The notes under the pieces were generated by a model. The model worked only from the letters and a program-made list of their open reading frames with translations. It had not been told where the DNA came from and ran no database searches. This document shows, in pieces, positions 19,642 to 31,946 of a DNA stretch of 64,000 nt (position 1 is the first letter of the stretch; the number at the start of each line of letters is the position of its first letter). Source of the stretch: Proteus vulgaris (GTDB lineage: Bacteria; Pseudomonadota; Gammaproteobacteria; Enterobacterales; Enterobacteriaceae); contig LR590468.1 of NCBI GenBank assembly GCA_901472505.1, positions 3,819,501 to 3,883,500 on the forward strand. Direction: 5' to 3'. Made by a program: the position numbers and the translations under genes.

Positions 19642-19857
19642 TTGTTATAGCTCTTTAATCTAATAGTCCACATTGCTTAATTTTTGATGTTGAAAGGGAT
19701 ACTGAAAGGTACTTTTCCTCATTTTGTACTTTCAGACCGATACCTGTTCACCTTATCATACAATTCTGGCAAATTGCGTAGTGATATAAACAACGTGATA
19801 TTTGCAATGTTTATTCATCTGCTTCTAGCATTTTTATTCGTGTAGGGATTTAAAACC

Positions 19858-20970
19858 ATGGAAAAACCGCAGATCCATACAGATATACCCAAAGTTTTAT
19901 TCACTGTTCTTTTTATTTCTTTTTTTATTATCGCCAGTTTTTGGATACTTACCCCTTTTATTGTAGGTTTTATTTGGGCTGGAATGATTGTTGTTGCTAC
20001 ATGGCCTTTACTATTGATTATTGAAAAACGGGTAAAATATCGTTGGCTATCTACCATGATAATGATGATCTTGATATTACTGATCTTTGTTATCCCTATT
20101 ATTTTATTAATTAGTAGTGTTATTGATAATAGTGCGCCATTGATTGAGTTAGCTAAATCACCTTCGAATATTCAACCACCTCAATTATTATGGCTTAATG
20201 ATATCCCGATGATTGGGAGCAAACTTTATGATACATGGCACTCTATTCTCGTTTCTGGCGGTAATGCGTTAATCACAAAAATCCAACCTTATGTTGGACA
20301 AGCCGCAAATTGGTTTTTTGCTCAAGCCTTAAATATTGGTCGATTTGCCCTGCATTTGGGTGTGATGTTGCTATTTTCAGGCTTGCTATTTTTACAAGGT
20401 GAAAATGTAGTATCTTGGTTGCGCCACTTTGCTATTCGTTTGGCAGGCCAACGAGGTGATGCTGCTATTTTACTGGCATCAATGTCTATTCGCGCAGTAG
20501 CGCTAGGTGTAGTTTTAACTGCCTTAATTCAAGCTATTGTCGGTGGTATTGGTCTTGCTGTATCTGGAGTCCCTTATGCTACAGTATTAACCGTTATTAT
20601 GTTTATTTGTTGCCTTGCTCAAATAGGCCCTTTATTAGTACTCGTCCCCTCCGTTTTATGGTTATTTTGGACGGGTGATACGACTTGGGGCATTGTTATG
20701 GTGATTTGGGGCGGTGCGGTTGCAACCATGGATGGCGTATTACGACCTTATTTAATCAAAATGGGGGCCGATTTACCGATGGTATTAATTCTAACGGGAG
20801 TTATTGGTGGCATTTTGACATTAGGAATGATTGGATTATTTATTGGCCCGGTTGTTCTTGCTGTTGCACATAGTTTATTAAACGCATGGATTAATGAAGT
20901 ACCAAAACCTAATCCTGATCTCACTGAAACAGTAGAATTTATGAATAAAAATTTTATTGAGAAAGAATAA
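19858..20970 (+). CDS. ydiK: AI-2E family inner-membrane transporter YdiK
   Basis: A 370-residue membrane protein with two hydrophobic segments at the N-terminus, a periplasmic-type middle region, and a cluster of hydrophobic segments in the second half, the arrangement of the AI-2E/PerM family. The motif VWGGAVATMDGVLRPYLIKMG is typical of the family. Some relatives export autoinducer-2 and others are cation/proton antiporters, so the substrate is unknown. The gene order ydiJ | ydiK | rprA matches E. coli. The 216-base gap to ydiJ holds both promoters, and I see no operator in it. Confidence 0.9.
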   Translation: MEKPQIHTDIPKVLFTVLFISFFIIASFWILTPFIVGFIWAGMIVVATWPLLLIIEKRVKYRWLSTMIMMILILLIFVIPIILLISSVIDNSAPLIELAKSPSNIQPPQLLWLNDIPMIGSKLYDTWHSILVSGGNALITKIQPYVGQAANWFFAQALNIGRFALHLGVMLLFSGLLFLQGENVVSWLRHFAIRLAGQRGDAAILLASMSIRAVALGVVLTALIQAIVGGIGLAVSGVPYATVLTVIMFICCLAQIGPLLVLVPSVLWLFWTGDTTWGIVMVIWGGAVATMDGVLRPYLIKMGADLPMVLILTGVIGGILTLGMIGLFIGPVVLAVAHSLLNAWINEVPKPNPDLTETVEFMNKNFIEKE

Positions 20971-20979
20971 ATAATAATG

Positions 20980-21009
20980 GAGCATGTAAGTGTAGCTACT
21001 TACATGCTC
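20980..21009 (+). other. Hairpin after ydiK
   Basis: A 12-bp perfect inverted repeat, GAGCATGTAAGT (20980-20991) and ACTTACATGCTC (20998-21009), with a 6-base loop, 10 bases after the ydiK stop. No T run follows, so it is a weak or rho-assisted terminator or an mRNA-stabilising hairpin. Confidence 0.5.
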
Positions 21010-21168
21010 TAAAAATAATAGACTAAAGTTTAATAAAGATTATCAATTTAGGAATGAATTATTATATTTTTATATTCAAACTTACAATTTGAAACAAATT
21101 ACATTTTTTTAAACCCTTTTGTTACCAGCAAGTTATATTCACTTTGAAATAGGCCAATATTATTTTTA

Positions 21169-21183
21169 TTGAGATAATTCTTA
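21169..21183 (+). promoter_or_regulatory. Candidate RcsB box upstream of rprA
   Basis: TTGAGATAATTCTTA is an imperfect palindrome resembling the RcsB homodimer site, whose half-site is ATTCTTA. It is centred about 45 bases before the proposed RNA start, and TATAAA at 21210-21215 would be the -10. RcsB activation of rprA is known in E. coli. This particular site is inferred. Confidence 0.4.
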
Positions 21184-21219
21184 GAGCATAATTAACGCAT
21201 TTCTCTTAATATAAATATC

Positions 21220-21350
21220 AACGAAACAAATGTTTCAACGAATTAATGATTTCGCCTTTCATATTTATAGATTAATTGGCGGAATTAAAGAATATAAAAT
21301 ATTGCTGTGTGTAGTCTTTGCCTGTCAGCCCATGATAGGCTTTTTTTTTT
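21220..21350 (+). ncRNA. rprA: RprA small RNA
   Basis: The 3' part carries GCTGTGTGTAGTCTTTGCC (21303-21321), which I recall as identical to the same stretch of E. coli RprA. It is followed at once by a terminator hairpin (GCCTGTCA with TGATAGGC) and ten T's at 21341-21350, as in RprA. E. coli rprA is likewise the gene after ydiK. The 5' end is uncertain. I place it near 21220, where GAAACAAATGTTTC can form the 5' hairpin and a TATAAA lies ten bases before. RprA is an Hfq-bound RNA that activates rpoS translation under Rcs envelope stress. The middle, including the rpoS-pairing part, is diverged, so target conservation needs checking. Confidence 0.85.
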
Positions 21351-21374
21351 ACCTATTATTTAATAATTGTATAA

Positions 21375-21404
21375 AAAAAGCTCACATTATTTTGTGAGCT
21401 TTTT
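21375..21404 (-). terminator. ppsA terminator (bidirectional)
   Basis: A 12-bp stem AAAAAGCTCACA (21375-21386) with TGTGAGCTTTTT (21393-21404). T's on both sides allow it to work on either strand. It lies 20 bases past the ppsA stop. Confidence 0.88.
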
Positions 21405-21423
21405 ATTTATAATGATATTAATT

Positions 21424-23800
21424 TTATTGTGCTAATTTTACCCACGTTTTAATTACGGTATCTGGATTTAAAGATAAACTATCAATTCCCTCTTCCATTA
21501 ACCACTGTGCAAAGTCTTCATGATCAGAAGGCCCTTGACCACAAATACCCACATATTTACCATTACGTTTAGCCGCTTGAATTGCCATTGATAATAATGC
21601 TTTCACTGCATCATTACGCTCATCAAACAGTGAAGATACCACCCCCGAATCTCGATCAAGACCTAATGTTAATTGGGTCATGTCGTTAGAGCCGATAGAG
21701 AAACCGTCAAAATGTTCTAAGAATTTATCCGCTAGTAAAGCATTTGATGGAATTTCACACATCATAATCACTTTTAAGCCATTCTCACCACGTTTCAAAC
21801 CGTTAGTCGCTAATTCTTCAATAACTTCTTCAGCTTGGCGTACAGTACGAACAAATGGGATCATCACCTCAACATTATCTAAGCCCATATCATTACGAAC
21901 ACGTTTTACTGCTTCACACTCAAGCGCGAAACAGCGACGGAAATCGTCAGATACATAACGACCAGCGCCACGGAATCCTAACATTGGGTTCTCTTCATCT
22001 GGCTCATAACGATCGCCACCGACTAAGTTAGCATATTCGTTAGATTTAAAGTCAGACAAACGAACAATCACACGCTTAGGCCAGAATGCAGCGGCCAATG
22101 TCGCAATCCCTTCTGTTAATTTACTGATATAATATTCAACAGGAGATTCATAGCCCGCCATCATCTCATTAATTTCAGCTTTTAACGCTTCACTTTGGTC
22201 GTCATATTCTAATAACGCACGAGGGGTGGACACCAATCATACGGTTGATAATAAATTCTAAACGTGCAAGACCAACACCGTCATTAGGCAAGCCTGCAAA
22301 ATCAAATGCACGATCAGGATTACCGACGTTCATCATGATTTTCAGATCAAGTTCAGGCATGTTATCGATTGCGGAGCTCTGAATAGAAAAATCCAGTTTA
22401 CCATCATAGACAAACCCCGTATCACCTTCAGCACAAGAAACCGTAAACGACTTGCCCTTCTGTAATACATTCTGTTGCATCACCACACCCCACAACAGCA
22501 GGAATGCCTAATTCGCGTGCAATAATTGCGGCATGACACGTTCTACCACCACGGTTGGTCACAATCGCAGAGGCTTTTTTCATGATAGGTTCCCAATCTG
22601 GGTCTGTCATGTCAGTAACCAGTACATCACCAGTTTCTATTCTATCCATCTCATTTAAGTTATGAATAACTTTGACTGTACCTGTACCAATGCGATGACC
22701 AATAGCACGACCTTCAATAATGACTGAACCACTTTCATTTAGCTGATAGCGTTCCATCACTTGTTGATTAGAGCGAACTGTTTCAGGGCGAGCTTGTACA
22801 ATGTATAAACGACCATTATGCCCATCTTTAGCCCACTCAATATCCATAGGGCGTCCATAATGACGTTCAATCAATACGGCTTGTTTTTGCTAACTCTTGA
22901 ACTTCATTATCAGTCAAAGAGAAACGATTGCGCAGTGATTCTGGGGTATCTTCAATACGAACCTGTTTACCATGCTCAACACTGTCTGCGTAAACCATTT
23001 GGATCTTTTTAGAACCAAGGTTACGACGAACAATGGCAGGTAGACCTTTTGCTAAAGTTGGTTTATGTACATAAAATTCATCAGGGTTTACCGCCCCCTG
23101 TACCACCATTTCACCTAAACCATACGCTGATGTAATAAAGACAACCTGATCAAAACCAGATTCTGTATCAATGGTAAACATCACACCTGAAGAAGCAAGA
23201 TCTGAACGTACCATACGTTGAACACCCGCAGATAAGGCAACACCACGGTGATCATAACCTTGGTGAACACGATAAGAAATTGCACGATCGTTAAATAACG
23301 AAGCAAATACGTGTTTTGATTGCGACAAGTATGGCATCAATACCTTGAACGTTTAAAAACGTCTCTTGTTGACCTGCAAAAGAAGCATCAGGCATATCTT
23401 CTGCAGTTGCCGATGAACGAACAGCAAAAGAAGCTTCTGATTCGCCTTCACTTAATGTGAGATAAGCATCGCGAATATCTTTTTCAAACTGAGGCGTAAA
23501 AGGCGTATCAATTACCCATTGGCGAATTTGATTACCTGCCTGAGCTAGTTGATGAACATCATCAACATCAACTCTATCAAGTAATTCATAAATACGCTGA
23601 TTGATACCGCTCTGTTCCAGAAAATCATTAAACGCTTGCGCTGTGGTAGCAAACCCATTAGGAACAGAAACACCCAGTTCCGCGAGGTTTGTGATCATTT
23701 CACCGAGGGAAGCATTTTTCCCACCAACACGATCAACGTCATTCATACCTAATTGGTTATACCAAAGTACATTGCACGGGGTGAGGCTATTGCTGGACAT
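21424..23800 (-). CDS. ppsA: Phosphoenolpyruvate synthase, interrupted by four one-base insertions
   Basis: Makes PEP from pyruvate and ATP (releasing AMP and phosphate) for gluconeogenesis. The gene reads as five overlapping frames. Each junction is explained by one extra base in a homopolymer: 23314-23317, 22884-22888, 22445-22447 and 22223-22226. Removing them leaves 2373 bases, 790 residues (E. coli 792), collinear throughout: ATP-binding domain start [20 protein letters not shown], phosphohistidine loop [17 protein letters not shown], and PEP-binding C-terminal barrel [20 protein letters not shown]. The start at 23800 (MSSNSL) follows the pattern of E. coli MSNN. Four independent insertions with no other decay look like sequence error, not pseudogenisation. 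It is divergent from its regulator ppsR. Confidence 0.93.
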
Positions 23801-23909
23801 TGAGAACAATCCTTTTTTAAACAATTATGAGAGAGAGAAAAAAAGAAAAACCCGCTGTCAAAATGACAACGTAAATAAGCGTATCACAATGTGATGCTGA
23901 ATATAGAAA

Positions 23910-23925
23910 GGTGAATCGATCAACC
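23910..23925 (-). promoter_or_regulatory. Candidate Cra site upstream of ppsA
   Basis: GGTGAATCGATCAACC matches the Cra consensus at about 12 of 16 positions, with the core TGAATCGA intact, 110 bases before ppsA. Cra activates ppsA in E. coli, usually from an upstream site. The divergent ppsR start is also within reach. Confidence 0.5.
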
Positions 23926-24018
23926 AGAAAACTTTATTTTTTTATCCTTTATAATCACTAAAAATGCTATAGATAATATTGTTTGATTTGATAATTCAGC
24001 TAAAAAAAGGTGAGTGTT

Positions 24019-24885
24019 ATGATATTAAGCTTGAATTCTATTAATTGTGATAATAATGAACCTATTGATAGAACAGTCTTTTTTATCTCTGATGGTACAG
24101 CTATTACGGCAGAAGTATTAGGTCATGCCGTACTTTCTCAATTTCCATTAAAAATGAAAAGTTATACATTACCTTTTGTTTCTACAGTGGAAAGAGCAGA
24201 AGAAATAAAACAGAAAATCGCTGAAATTTATAAAAAGAGTGGCGCAAAACCCCTTGTTTTTTATTCTATAATTAGTCCTGAAGTTAAACAGATAATAAAT
24301 AGTAGTGAAGGTTTTTGTCAGGACATTGTGCAATCCCTCGTATTACCCCTTGAAAAAGAAATAGGTATTCAAGCATCACCAAAATTAAACAAAACCCACG
24401 GCTTAACAGAAAAAAACCTCAGTAAATACGATGCTCGTATTGCAGCGATTGAATACACGCTTTCTCATGATGATGGAATATCGTTACGTAACCTCGATCA
24501 AGCACAAGTGATTTTAATTGGCGTTTCTCGTTGCGGGAAAACCCCCACCAGCCTCTATTTAGCCATGCAATTTGGTATCCAAGCAGCCAATTATCCATTT
24601 ACGGCAGATGATATGGATTTCTTAAAACTCCCTGTTGAATTAAAAGAGTATCAACATAAATTATTTGGCTTGACCATTGCGCCAGAACGTCTCGCTGCCA
24701 TTAGAAGCGAGCGCCGCGAAAATAGCCGTTACGCCTCGATTCGCCAATGTAGAATCGAATTAGCGGAAGTCGAAGCACTTTTTAGAAAAAACAATATTCC
24801 TTATCTCAATACCACTAATTATTCTGTAGAAGAAATTTCAACCAAAGTCATTGATTCGATGGGATTAGCAAGAAGAATGTTCTAA
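24019..24885 (+). CDS. ppsR: PEP synthetase regulatory protein PpsR (kinase/pyrophosphorylase)
   Basis: A bifunctional DUF299-family enzyme that inactivates PEP synthase by ADP-dependent phosphorylation of a threonine and reactivates it by Pi-dependent removal. The protein has 288 residues. The ATG at 24019 is preferred to the GTG at 24010 because AGGTGAG (24008-24014) is a good ribosome site for the ATG and overlaps the GTG. The N-terminal [22 protein letters not shown] and the P-loop-like [19 protein letters not shown] are characteristic. It is divergent from its target ppsA and followed by aroH, as in E. coli. Confidence 0.95.
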   Translation: MILSLNSINCDNNEPIDRTVFFISDGTAITAEVLGHAVLSQFPLKMKSYTLPFVSTVERAEEIKQKIAEIYKKSGAKPLVFYSIISPEVKQIINSSEGFCQDIVQSLVLPLEKEIGIQASPKLNKTHGLTEKNLSKYDARIAAIEYTLSHDDGISLRNLDQAQVILIGVSRCGKTPTSLYLAMQFGIQAANYPFTADDMDFLKLPVELKEYQHKLFGLTIAPERLAAIRSERRENSRYASIRQCRIELAEVEALFRKNNIPYLNTTNYSVEEISTKVIDSMGLARRMF

Positions 24886-24953
24886 ACCCTAACCATATTT
24901 TTTTATTGATTTTTCTCTAATAACGCTGTTGAAATTAGCTGAATTTCGTTTAT

Positions 24954-24969
24954 TGTGATCTTAATCACT
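24954..24969 (+). promoter_or_regulatory. CRP/FNR-type palindrome upstream of aroH
   Basis: TGTGATCTTAATCACT matches the CRP consensus TGTGAN6TCACA at 9 of 10 fixed positions. Its core TGATCTTAATCA also fits an FNR site. It lies 37 bases before the aroH start, close to where the promoter must be. I see no trp operator here, though E. coli aroH has one. Confidence 0.4.
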
Positions 24970-25005
24970 GGGTAGACTTACCCTGTATATTTATTGAGAT
25001 AAATT

Positions 25006-26056
25006 ATGTTAAAGACAGACGAACTACGGACTAAGGCTTTAGACAGTCTGGTAACACCAGAAACCTTAGCAAAAGAGTTCCCCATTTCTGATGAGATAAC
25101 TCAAAATATCACATCAGCACGTAAACGAATTGAAGCAATCCTTACCGGCGAAGATAAGCGACTTTTAGTGATCGTAGGACCTTGCTCTATCCATGATCCT
25201 AAAGCTGCTAAAGAGTACGCTATTAAGCTTAATCAGCAAAAAGTGCGTTATCATGACCGCTTAGAAATTGTCATGAGAACCTACTTTGAAAAACCACGTA
25301 CAGTGATTGGTTGGAAAGGTTTAATTTCAGATCCTTACCTTGATAATTCATGCAATGTTAATGAAGGTATCCGCCTTGCAAGAAAATTATTAATTGAGAT
25401 AAACACGCTGGGTTTACCAACAGCAACCGAATTCCTTGATATGGTTACGGGACAATATATTGCAGATTTAATTAGTTGGGGCGCTATTGGCGCAAGAACA
25501 ACAGAAAGTCAAGTTCATCGTGAAATGGCATCTGCACTTTCTTGCCCTGTAGGCTTTAAAAATGGCACTGATGGTAATACCCGTATTGCTATTGATGCTA
25601 TTCGAGCCTCTCGTGTTGGTCACACATTCTTGTCACCTGACAAAAATGGCCAAATGACGATTTACCAAACCAGTGGTAATCCTTATGGCCATATTATTAT
25701 GCGTGGCGGTAAGAAACCTAATTACCATGCAAGTGATATTGCAGATGCGGTTTGATGCACTAAAACAAGTAGATTTACCTGAACATCTTATTATCGACTT
25801 TAGTCATGGTAATTGTGAAAAAATTCATCGTCGCCAATTAGAAGTAGCGCGCAATGTCAGTCAACAAATCAAAGATGGCTCACAAGCCATTGTTGGTGTT
25901 ATGGCTGAAAGCTTTTTACAAGAAGGCTCACAAAAAGTCGTACCAGAAAAACCACTGGTTTATGGACAATCGATCACCGATCCTTGCTTAAGTTGGAATG
26001 ATACTGAGCAATTGCTTCAATTATTAGCACAAGCGGTTGAGAGTCGATTTCAATAA
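25006..26056 (+). CDS. aroH: 3-deoxy-7-phosphoheptulonate synthase (DAHP synthase, AroH type), one-base insertion
   Basis: Condenses PEP and erythrose-4-phosphate, the first step of the shikimate pathway. The frame stops at 25755 after DIADAV because of an extra T in the run 25751-25753. Removing it gives ADAVDALKQVDLPEHL and a 349-residue protein (E. coli AroH 348). Conserved blocks include VIVGPCSIHDPKAAKEYA, GARTTESQVHREMASALSCP and IIDFSHGNCEKIHRRQ. Assignment to the Trp-regulated isoenzyme rests on the ppsA-ppsR-aroH order and on similarity to AroH. The sequence alone does not settle the feedback inhibitor. Confidence 0.9.
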
Positions 26057-26076
26057 ACGCAATATTGAAATACAGT

Positions 26077-26105
26077 AAAAAGGAGAGCCTCTTAGCTCTC
26101 CTTTT
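26077..26105 (+). terminator. Bidirectional terminator between aroH and bglB
   Basis: AAAAGGAGAGC (26078-26088) pairs with GCTCTCCTTTT (26095-26105) around a 6-base loop, with A's before and T's within and after. It ends both converging transcripts, aroH from the left and bglB from the right. Confidence 0.88.
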
Positions 26106-26134
26106 ATTTCCATTATCAGAAAGAAATTATCATA

Positions 26135-27525
<1,391 letters not shown>

Positions 27526-27535
27526 TGTTAACTCC

Positions 27536-29459
<1,924 letters not shown>

Positions 29460-29495
29460 TTAAATAATGAAATGCTTAATCAACAATGAATATGT

Positions 29496-29545
29496 AAAAA
29501 AAAACCTGACTACTCTCATTAACAAATGGGAGTAAATCAGGTTTT
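29496..29545 (-). terminator. bglG-bglF intercistronic terminator (t2)
   Basis: On the minus strand AAAACCTGATTTACTC pairs with GAGTAGTCAGGTTTT and is followed by nine or so T's. Its 5' arm shares AAAACC with RAT2, so RAT and terminator cannot form together. This is the bgl antitermination arrangement. Confidence 0.92.
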
Positions 29546-29573
29546 GCCTACCGAATATCGGCAGTAACAATCC
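29540..29573 (-). promoter_or_regulatory. RAT2, BglG-type ribonucleic antiterminator before bglF
   Basis: The RNA sense strand begins GGATTGTTACTGCC, has a short loop, and ends GGTAGGCAAAACC. This matches the E. coli bgl RAT consensus (GGATTGTTACTG...CAGGCAAAACC). Binding of a BglG dimer should block t2 and let transcription enter bglF. Confidence 0.92.
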
Positions 29574-29620
29574 ATCACATTTTAATTTGATATTTTTATA
29601 TCAACTACACGCTTGATTAA

Positions 29621-30457
29621 TTAATCATGTCGTTTCTTTCTTAATCGCTCAATATGAATAACTAAAAACATACGTTCTTCATCCGTTAACTCACGCTGAT
29701 ATTTATTCAGCAAAAACTGACTGATTTTTTCTGCGCAGCACCAAGAAAGTGGGTAATTTTCTTTGATAACAATATGCATAGAAACATCATCATTAGGCAC
29801 TGTTTTTCGACTCATCATTCTGTGGGTAAAAAATTTCAAATGTGTGACGAATCGCTGATAGTCTAAAGTATCTTCTTGATATTCAATATTAAAATGATAC
29901 TTAACGATATTCATGACCTCATGCATGATAGTCATGGTTTCCATCACAATTGGCATATCACCCGTTAATTGTGCATTAACAAAGTGAAGAGCGATAAACC
30001 CAGCTTCATCAACAGGTAATGCCACCTGTAATTCTTGTTCAATCCGCTTTAATCCTTCTAGCCCAAGTTGATACTCTTTAGGGTATAAACGCTGAATTTC
30101 CCACATCATAGTATTTGAAATAGCCAACCCTTTTTTCTGCCTTTCAATGGCATAATTGCAGTGATCTGTTAACGCAATATAAATATTTTCATTAAGCTCG
30201 CCTAATTGATTACGAGCAACAGAAATCATGCTATCGCAGACCTTCATGACAGAAATTGGAATGTGACTCAATAACTCACTTAAACGAGAAATAAGTTCAT
30301 TACTGCGTAACTCGAATATTTTCTCAATTTTATCTCGTTCAATGTCTTCATTAACTTTCTTTTGAAACGCTAATCCCCTTCCCATAACAACGAGCTCTTG
30401 GTTATTTTCACTTAAGGCAATGACCACATTGTTATTTAATATTTTTGCGATCTTCAT
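29621..30457 (-). CDS. bglG: BglG/LicT-family transcriptional antiterminator
   Basis: An RNA-binding regulator that stabilises RAT hairpins to prevent termination. It has 278 residues (E. coli BglG 278). The RNA-binding CAT domain fills about residues 1-55 (MKIAKILNNNVVIA, GRGLAFQKK). PRD1 and PRD2 follow, with the four regulatory histidines at about 99, 158, 206 and 268, equivalent to E. coli 101, 160, 208 and 269. PRD phosphorylation by BglF and HPr controls dimer formation. First gene of the operon and itself behind RAT1/t1, so expression is autocatalytic. A third RAT lies in the divergent transcript. Confidence 0.95.
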   Translation of the reverse strand: MKIAKILNNNVVIALSENNQELVVMGRGLAFQKKVNEDIERDKIEKIFELRSNELISRLSELLSHIPISVMKVCDSMISVARNQLGELNENIYIALTDHCNYAIERQKKGLAISNTMMWEIQRLYPKEYQLGLEGLKRIEQELQVALPVDEAGFIALHFVNAQLTGDMPIVMETMTIMHEVMNIVKYHFNIEYQEDTLDYQRFVTHLKFFTHRMMSRKTVPNDDVSMHIVIKENYPLSWCCAEKISQFLLNKYQRELTDEERMFLVIHIERLRKKRHD

Positions 30458-30473
30458 TTTATTTCCCCAAAAA

Positions 30474-30521
30474 TGAAAAAACCCGATAGTTCCATAGCAA
30501 TCTATGGTCTTATCAGGTTTT
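30474..30521 (-). terminator. bgl leader terminator (t1)
   Basis: On the minus strand AAAACCTGATA pairs with TATCGGGTTTT (one G-U pair), with an inner hairpin CCATAG/CTATGG, and ends in six T's. The 5' arm overlaps RAT1. Confidence 0.92.
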
Positions 30522-30551
30522 GCCTGCTAATATCATTAGCAGTAACAATCC
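30516..30551 (-). promoter_or_regulatory. RAT1, BglG-type antiterminator in the bglG leader
   Basis: The RNA reads GGATTGTTACTGCTAAT, a 3-base loop GAT, then ATTAGCAGGCAAAACC. Both conserved arms match the E. coli bgl RAT, with a longer apical stem. It overlaps t1. Confidence 0.93.
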
Positions 30552-30858
30552 GGTAAACTCGTTTTCCTACTGTAAACAAACCTTTTACGTTATTCAAATC
30601 ACAATTTTAAAAAGTGTGACTTTCATATCACTTTTATGTGATATACAAATTTCAGCAGATTGACTCCTTAATTAAATTTCTTTATATTCAATAAAATAAA
30701 AAGTATTACTCATCATAAATATTCTAAAGAGATATTTTAGAGTAACTTATTCATTTTTCAATTTTATTTATCATCAATAAGGTGTAATAAACTTAATATA
30801 GTATTATATTTCAATCATGAAATTCATAATTAATAAGAATATATCTAACTTATTATCC

Positions 30859-30874
30859 TATGAACTCGATCACA
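30859..30874 (+). promoter_or_regulatory. Candidate CRP site for the phosphatase-porin transcript
   Basis: TATGAACTCGATCACA matches TGTGAN6TCACA at 9 of 10 fixed positions. TATTAT at 30908-30913 could be the -10, placing the CRP site about 55-60 bases before the RNA start, a usual activator position. The rest of 30552-30858 is AT-rich. It holds the leftward bgl promoter, which I cannot pin down, and no gene. Confidence 0.5.
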
Positions 30875-30938
30875 CTTATTAATACTAATAATAAATAGTG
30901 TTTTTTTTATTATATTTGGTGCTACCGTTATCGATGTT

Positions 30939-30968
30939 GGATTGTTACTGTTAAATACAGGCGAAACC
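30939..30968 (+). promoter_or_regulatory. RAT3, BglG-type antiterminator on the divergent (rightward) transcript
   Basis: The plus strand reads GGATTGTTACTG, loop TTAAATA, then CAGGCGAAACC. The 5' arm is identical to RAT1 and RAT2 over 12 bases. The 3' arm differs only by A to G, which keeps pairing as G-U. Its last bases AAACC begin the 5' arm of the next terminator, as in the bgl modules. It therefore has every feature of a BglG target but faces away from bglG. Confidence 0.88.
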
Positions 30969-31039
30969 TACGTAAGATAAATCGAACAAGCATAATACCG
31001 TTTATGCCTGTCTCGTTTCTCTAGCGTAGGTTTTTTTTT
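30964..31039 (+). terminator. Leader terminator (t3) before the phosphatase-porin genes
   Basis: AAACCTACG (30964-30972) pairs perfectly with CGTAGGTTT (31025-31033), and nine T's fill 31031-31039. An inner hairpin GCATAA/TTATGC shortens the long loop. The 5' arm overlaps RAT3, so antitermination should control entry into the gene at 31073. Confidence 0.88.
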
Positions 31040-31072
31040 GCTTATTAAAAAGACCATTCTATGAGGATTATT

Positions 31073-31864
31073 ATGAAAAAATGGCTTATCGCATTAATTT
31101 TAGCAATGAGTACATCAACCAGCTTTGCCACTGAAACAGCGATGAGTGTTAAAGGAGATGACGGTATCACTATTTATTTTGCTCGTCATGGTAAAACATT
31201 GCTAAATACTTTTGATCGAGTTCAAGGTTGGGTAGATTCGCCATTAACAGAAGACGGTATTCGTGTTGCTCGTTATTTGGGCGAAGGTTTAAAAGGTATA
31301 CCTTTTGATAGTTTTTATTCTAGCGATGCCGGACGTCAACGTGAAACAATGAGTGTGATATTAAAACAAATAGGTATCGAAAATTATAAATTAAATGAAC
31401 TCAGTGGATTACGAGAAGCTTTCTTTGGTGGATTTGAAGGTGGATTTAATAAAGATATGGCTGATGCTGGTGCAAAACAGCTCTACCTAAAAGATGCTAC
31501 AACTTTATTTAATCAAATGAAAGCAGGCACAATTACTGCAGAGGAAAACCAAAATGCTTTAGCCGCTGCTGATCCTAAGAAAATGGCAGAAAATTATCAG
31601 CAAGTAAAAGCACGCACTCAAGAGGCACTTTATACTATTGTTAAAAATGCCCAAGAACATGGTGATAAAAATATTCTGGCAATTTCATCGGGTATTGCAA
31701 TGCAAATTATGATCTCTGATTTAACCGATGATATTGCAAAAAATAAACCACTTTCTAATGCTGCTGTTGTTAAAATTATTTATAAAGATGGCAAATATAC
31801 CGTGACTGAAATTGGTACACTAAAATATGTCGAGATAGGAAAGCAATCTTTCGCTCAAAAATAA
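31073..31864 (+). CDS. Secreted histidine phosphatase (phosphoglycerate-mutase-like)
   Basis: A 263-residue histidine-phosphatase-superfamily protein. The ATG at 31073 is chosen because GAGGA (31063-31067) precedes it, and an earlier in-frame ATG at 31061 would overlap that site. A signal peptide (MKKWLIALILAMSTSTSFA, cut after about residue 19) sends it to the periplasm. The catalytic motif is FARHGKTLLN with RHG at 38-40, and a second histidine is expected in the C-terminal half but is less clear (the usual second His segment reads ISSGIAMQ). The substrate is unknown. Being behind RAT3 and before a porin, it might dephosphorylate sugar phosphates or other phosphoesters outside the cytosol. 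That is inference. Confidence 0.85.
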   Translation: MKKWLIALILAMSTSTSFATETAMSVKGDDGITIYFARHGKTLLNTFDRVQGWVDSPLTEDGIRVARYLGEGLKGIPFDSFYSSDAGRQRETMSVILKQIGIENYKLNELSGLREAFFGGFEGGFNKDMADAGAKQLYLKDATTLFNQMKAGTITAEENQNALAAADPKKMAENYQQVKARTQEALYTIVKNAQEHGDKNILAISSGIAMQIMISDLTDDIAKNKPLSNAAVVKIIYKDGKYTVTEIGTLKYVEIGKQSFAQK

Positions 31865-31895
31865 AGTTAATATCTAATTATTCATGTGACATATT

Positions 31896-31916
31896 CAGGC
31901 GAAATAGCTTCGCCTG
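31896..31916 (+). other. Intercistronic hairpin between phosphatase and porin
   Basis: CAGGCGAA (31896-31903) and TTCGCCTG (31909-31916) form a perfect 8-bp stem with a 5-base loop. No T run follows, so it probably protects or balances the two-gene message rather than ending it. Confidence 0.5.
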
Positions 31917-31946
31917 GGTAACTACGCTTATCCACTGGGGAATATT

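Noticed and set aside
21424..23824. Five separate ppsA fragments as a decaying pseudogene
   Set aside because: All four junctions are one-base homopolymer insertions, with no other stops or divergence. The same error type hits essential genes.
30600..30660. CRP sites at the leftward bgl promoter (GTGACTTTCATATCAC and nearby repeats)
   Set aside because: The half-sites are spaced two bases too far apart or point outward, so they do not fit CRP geometry.
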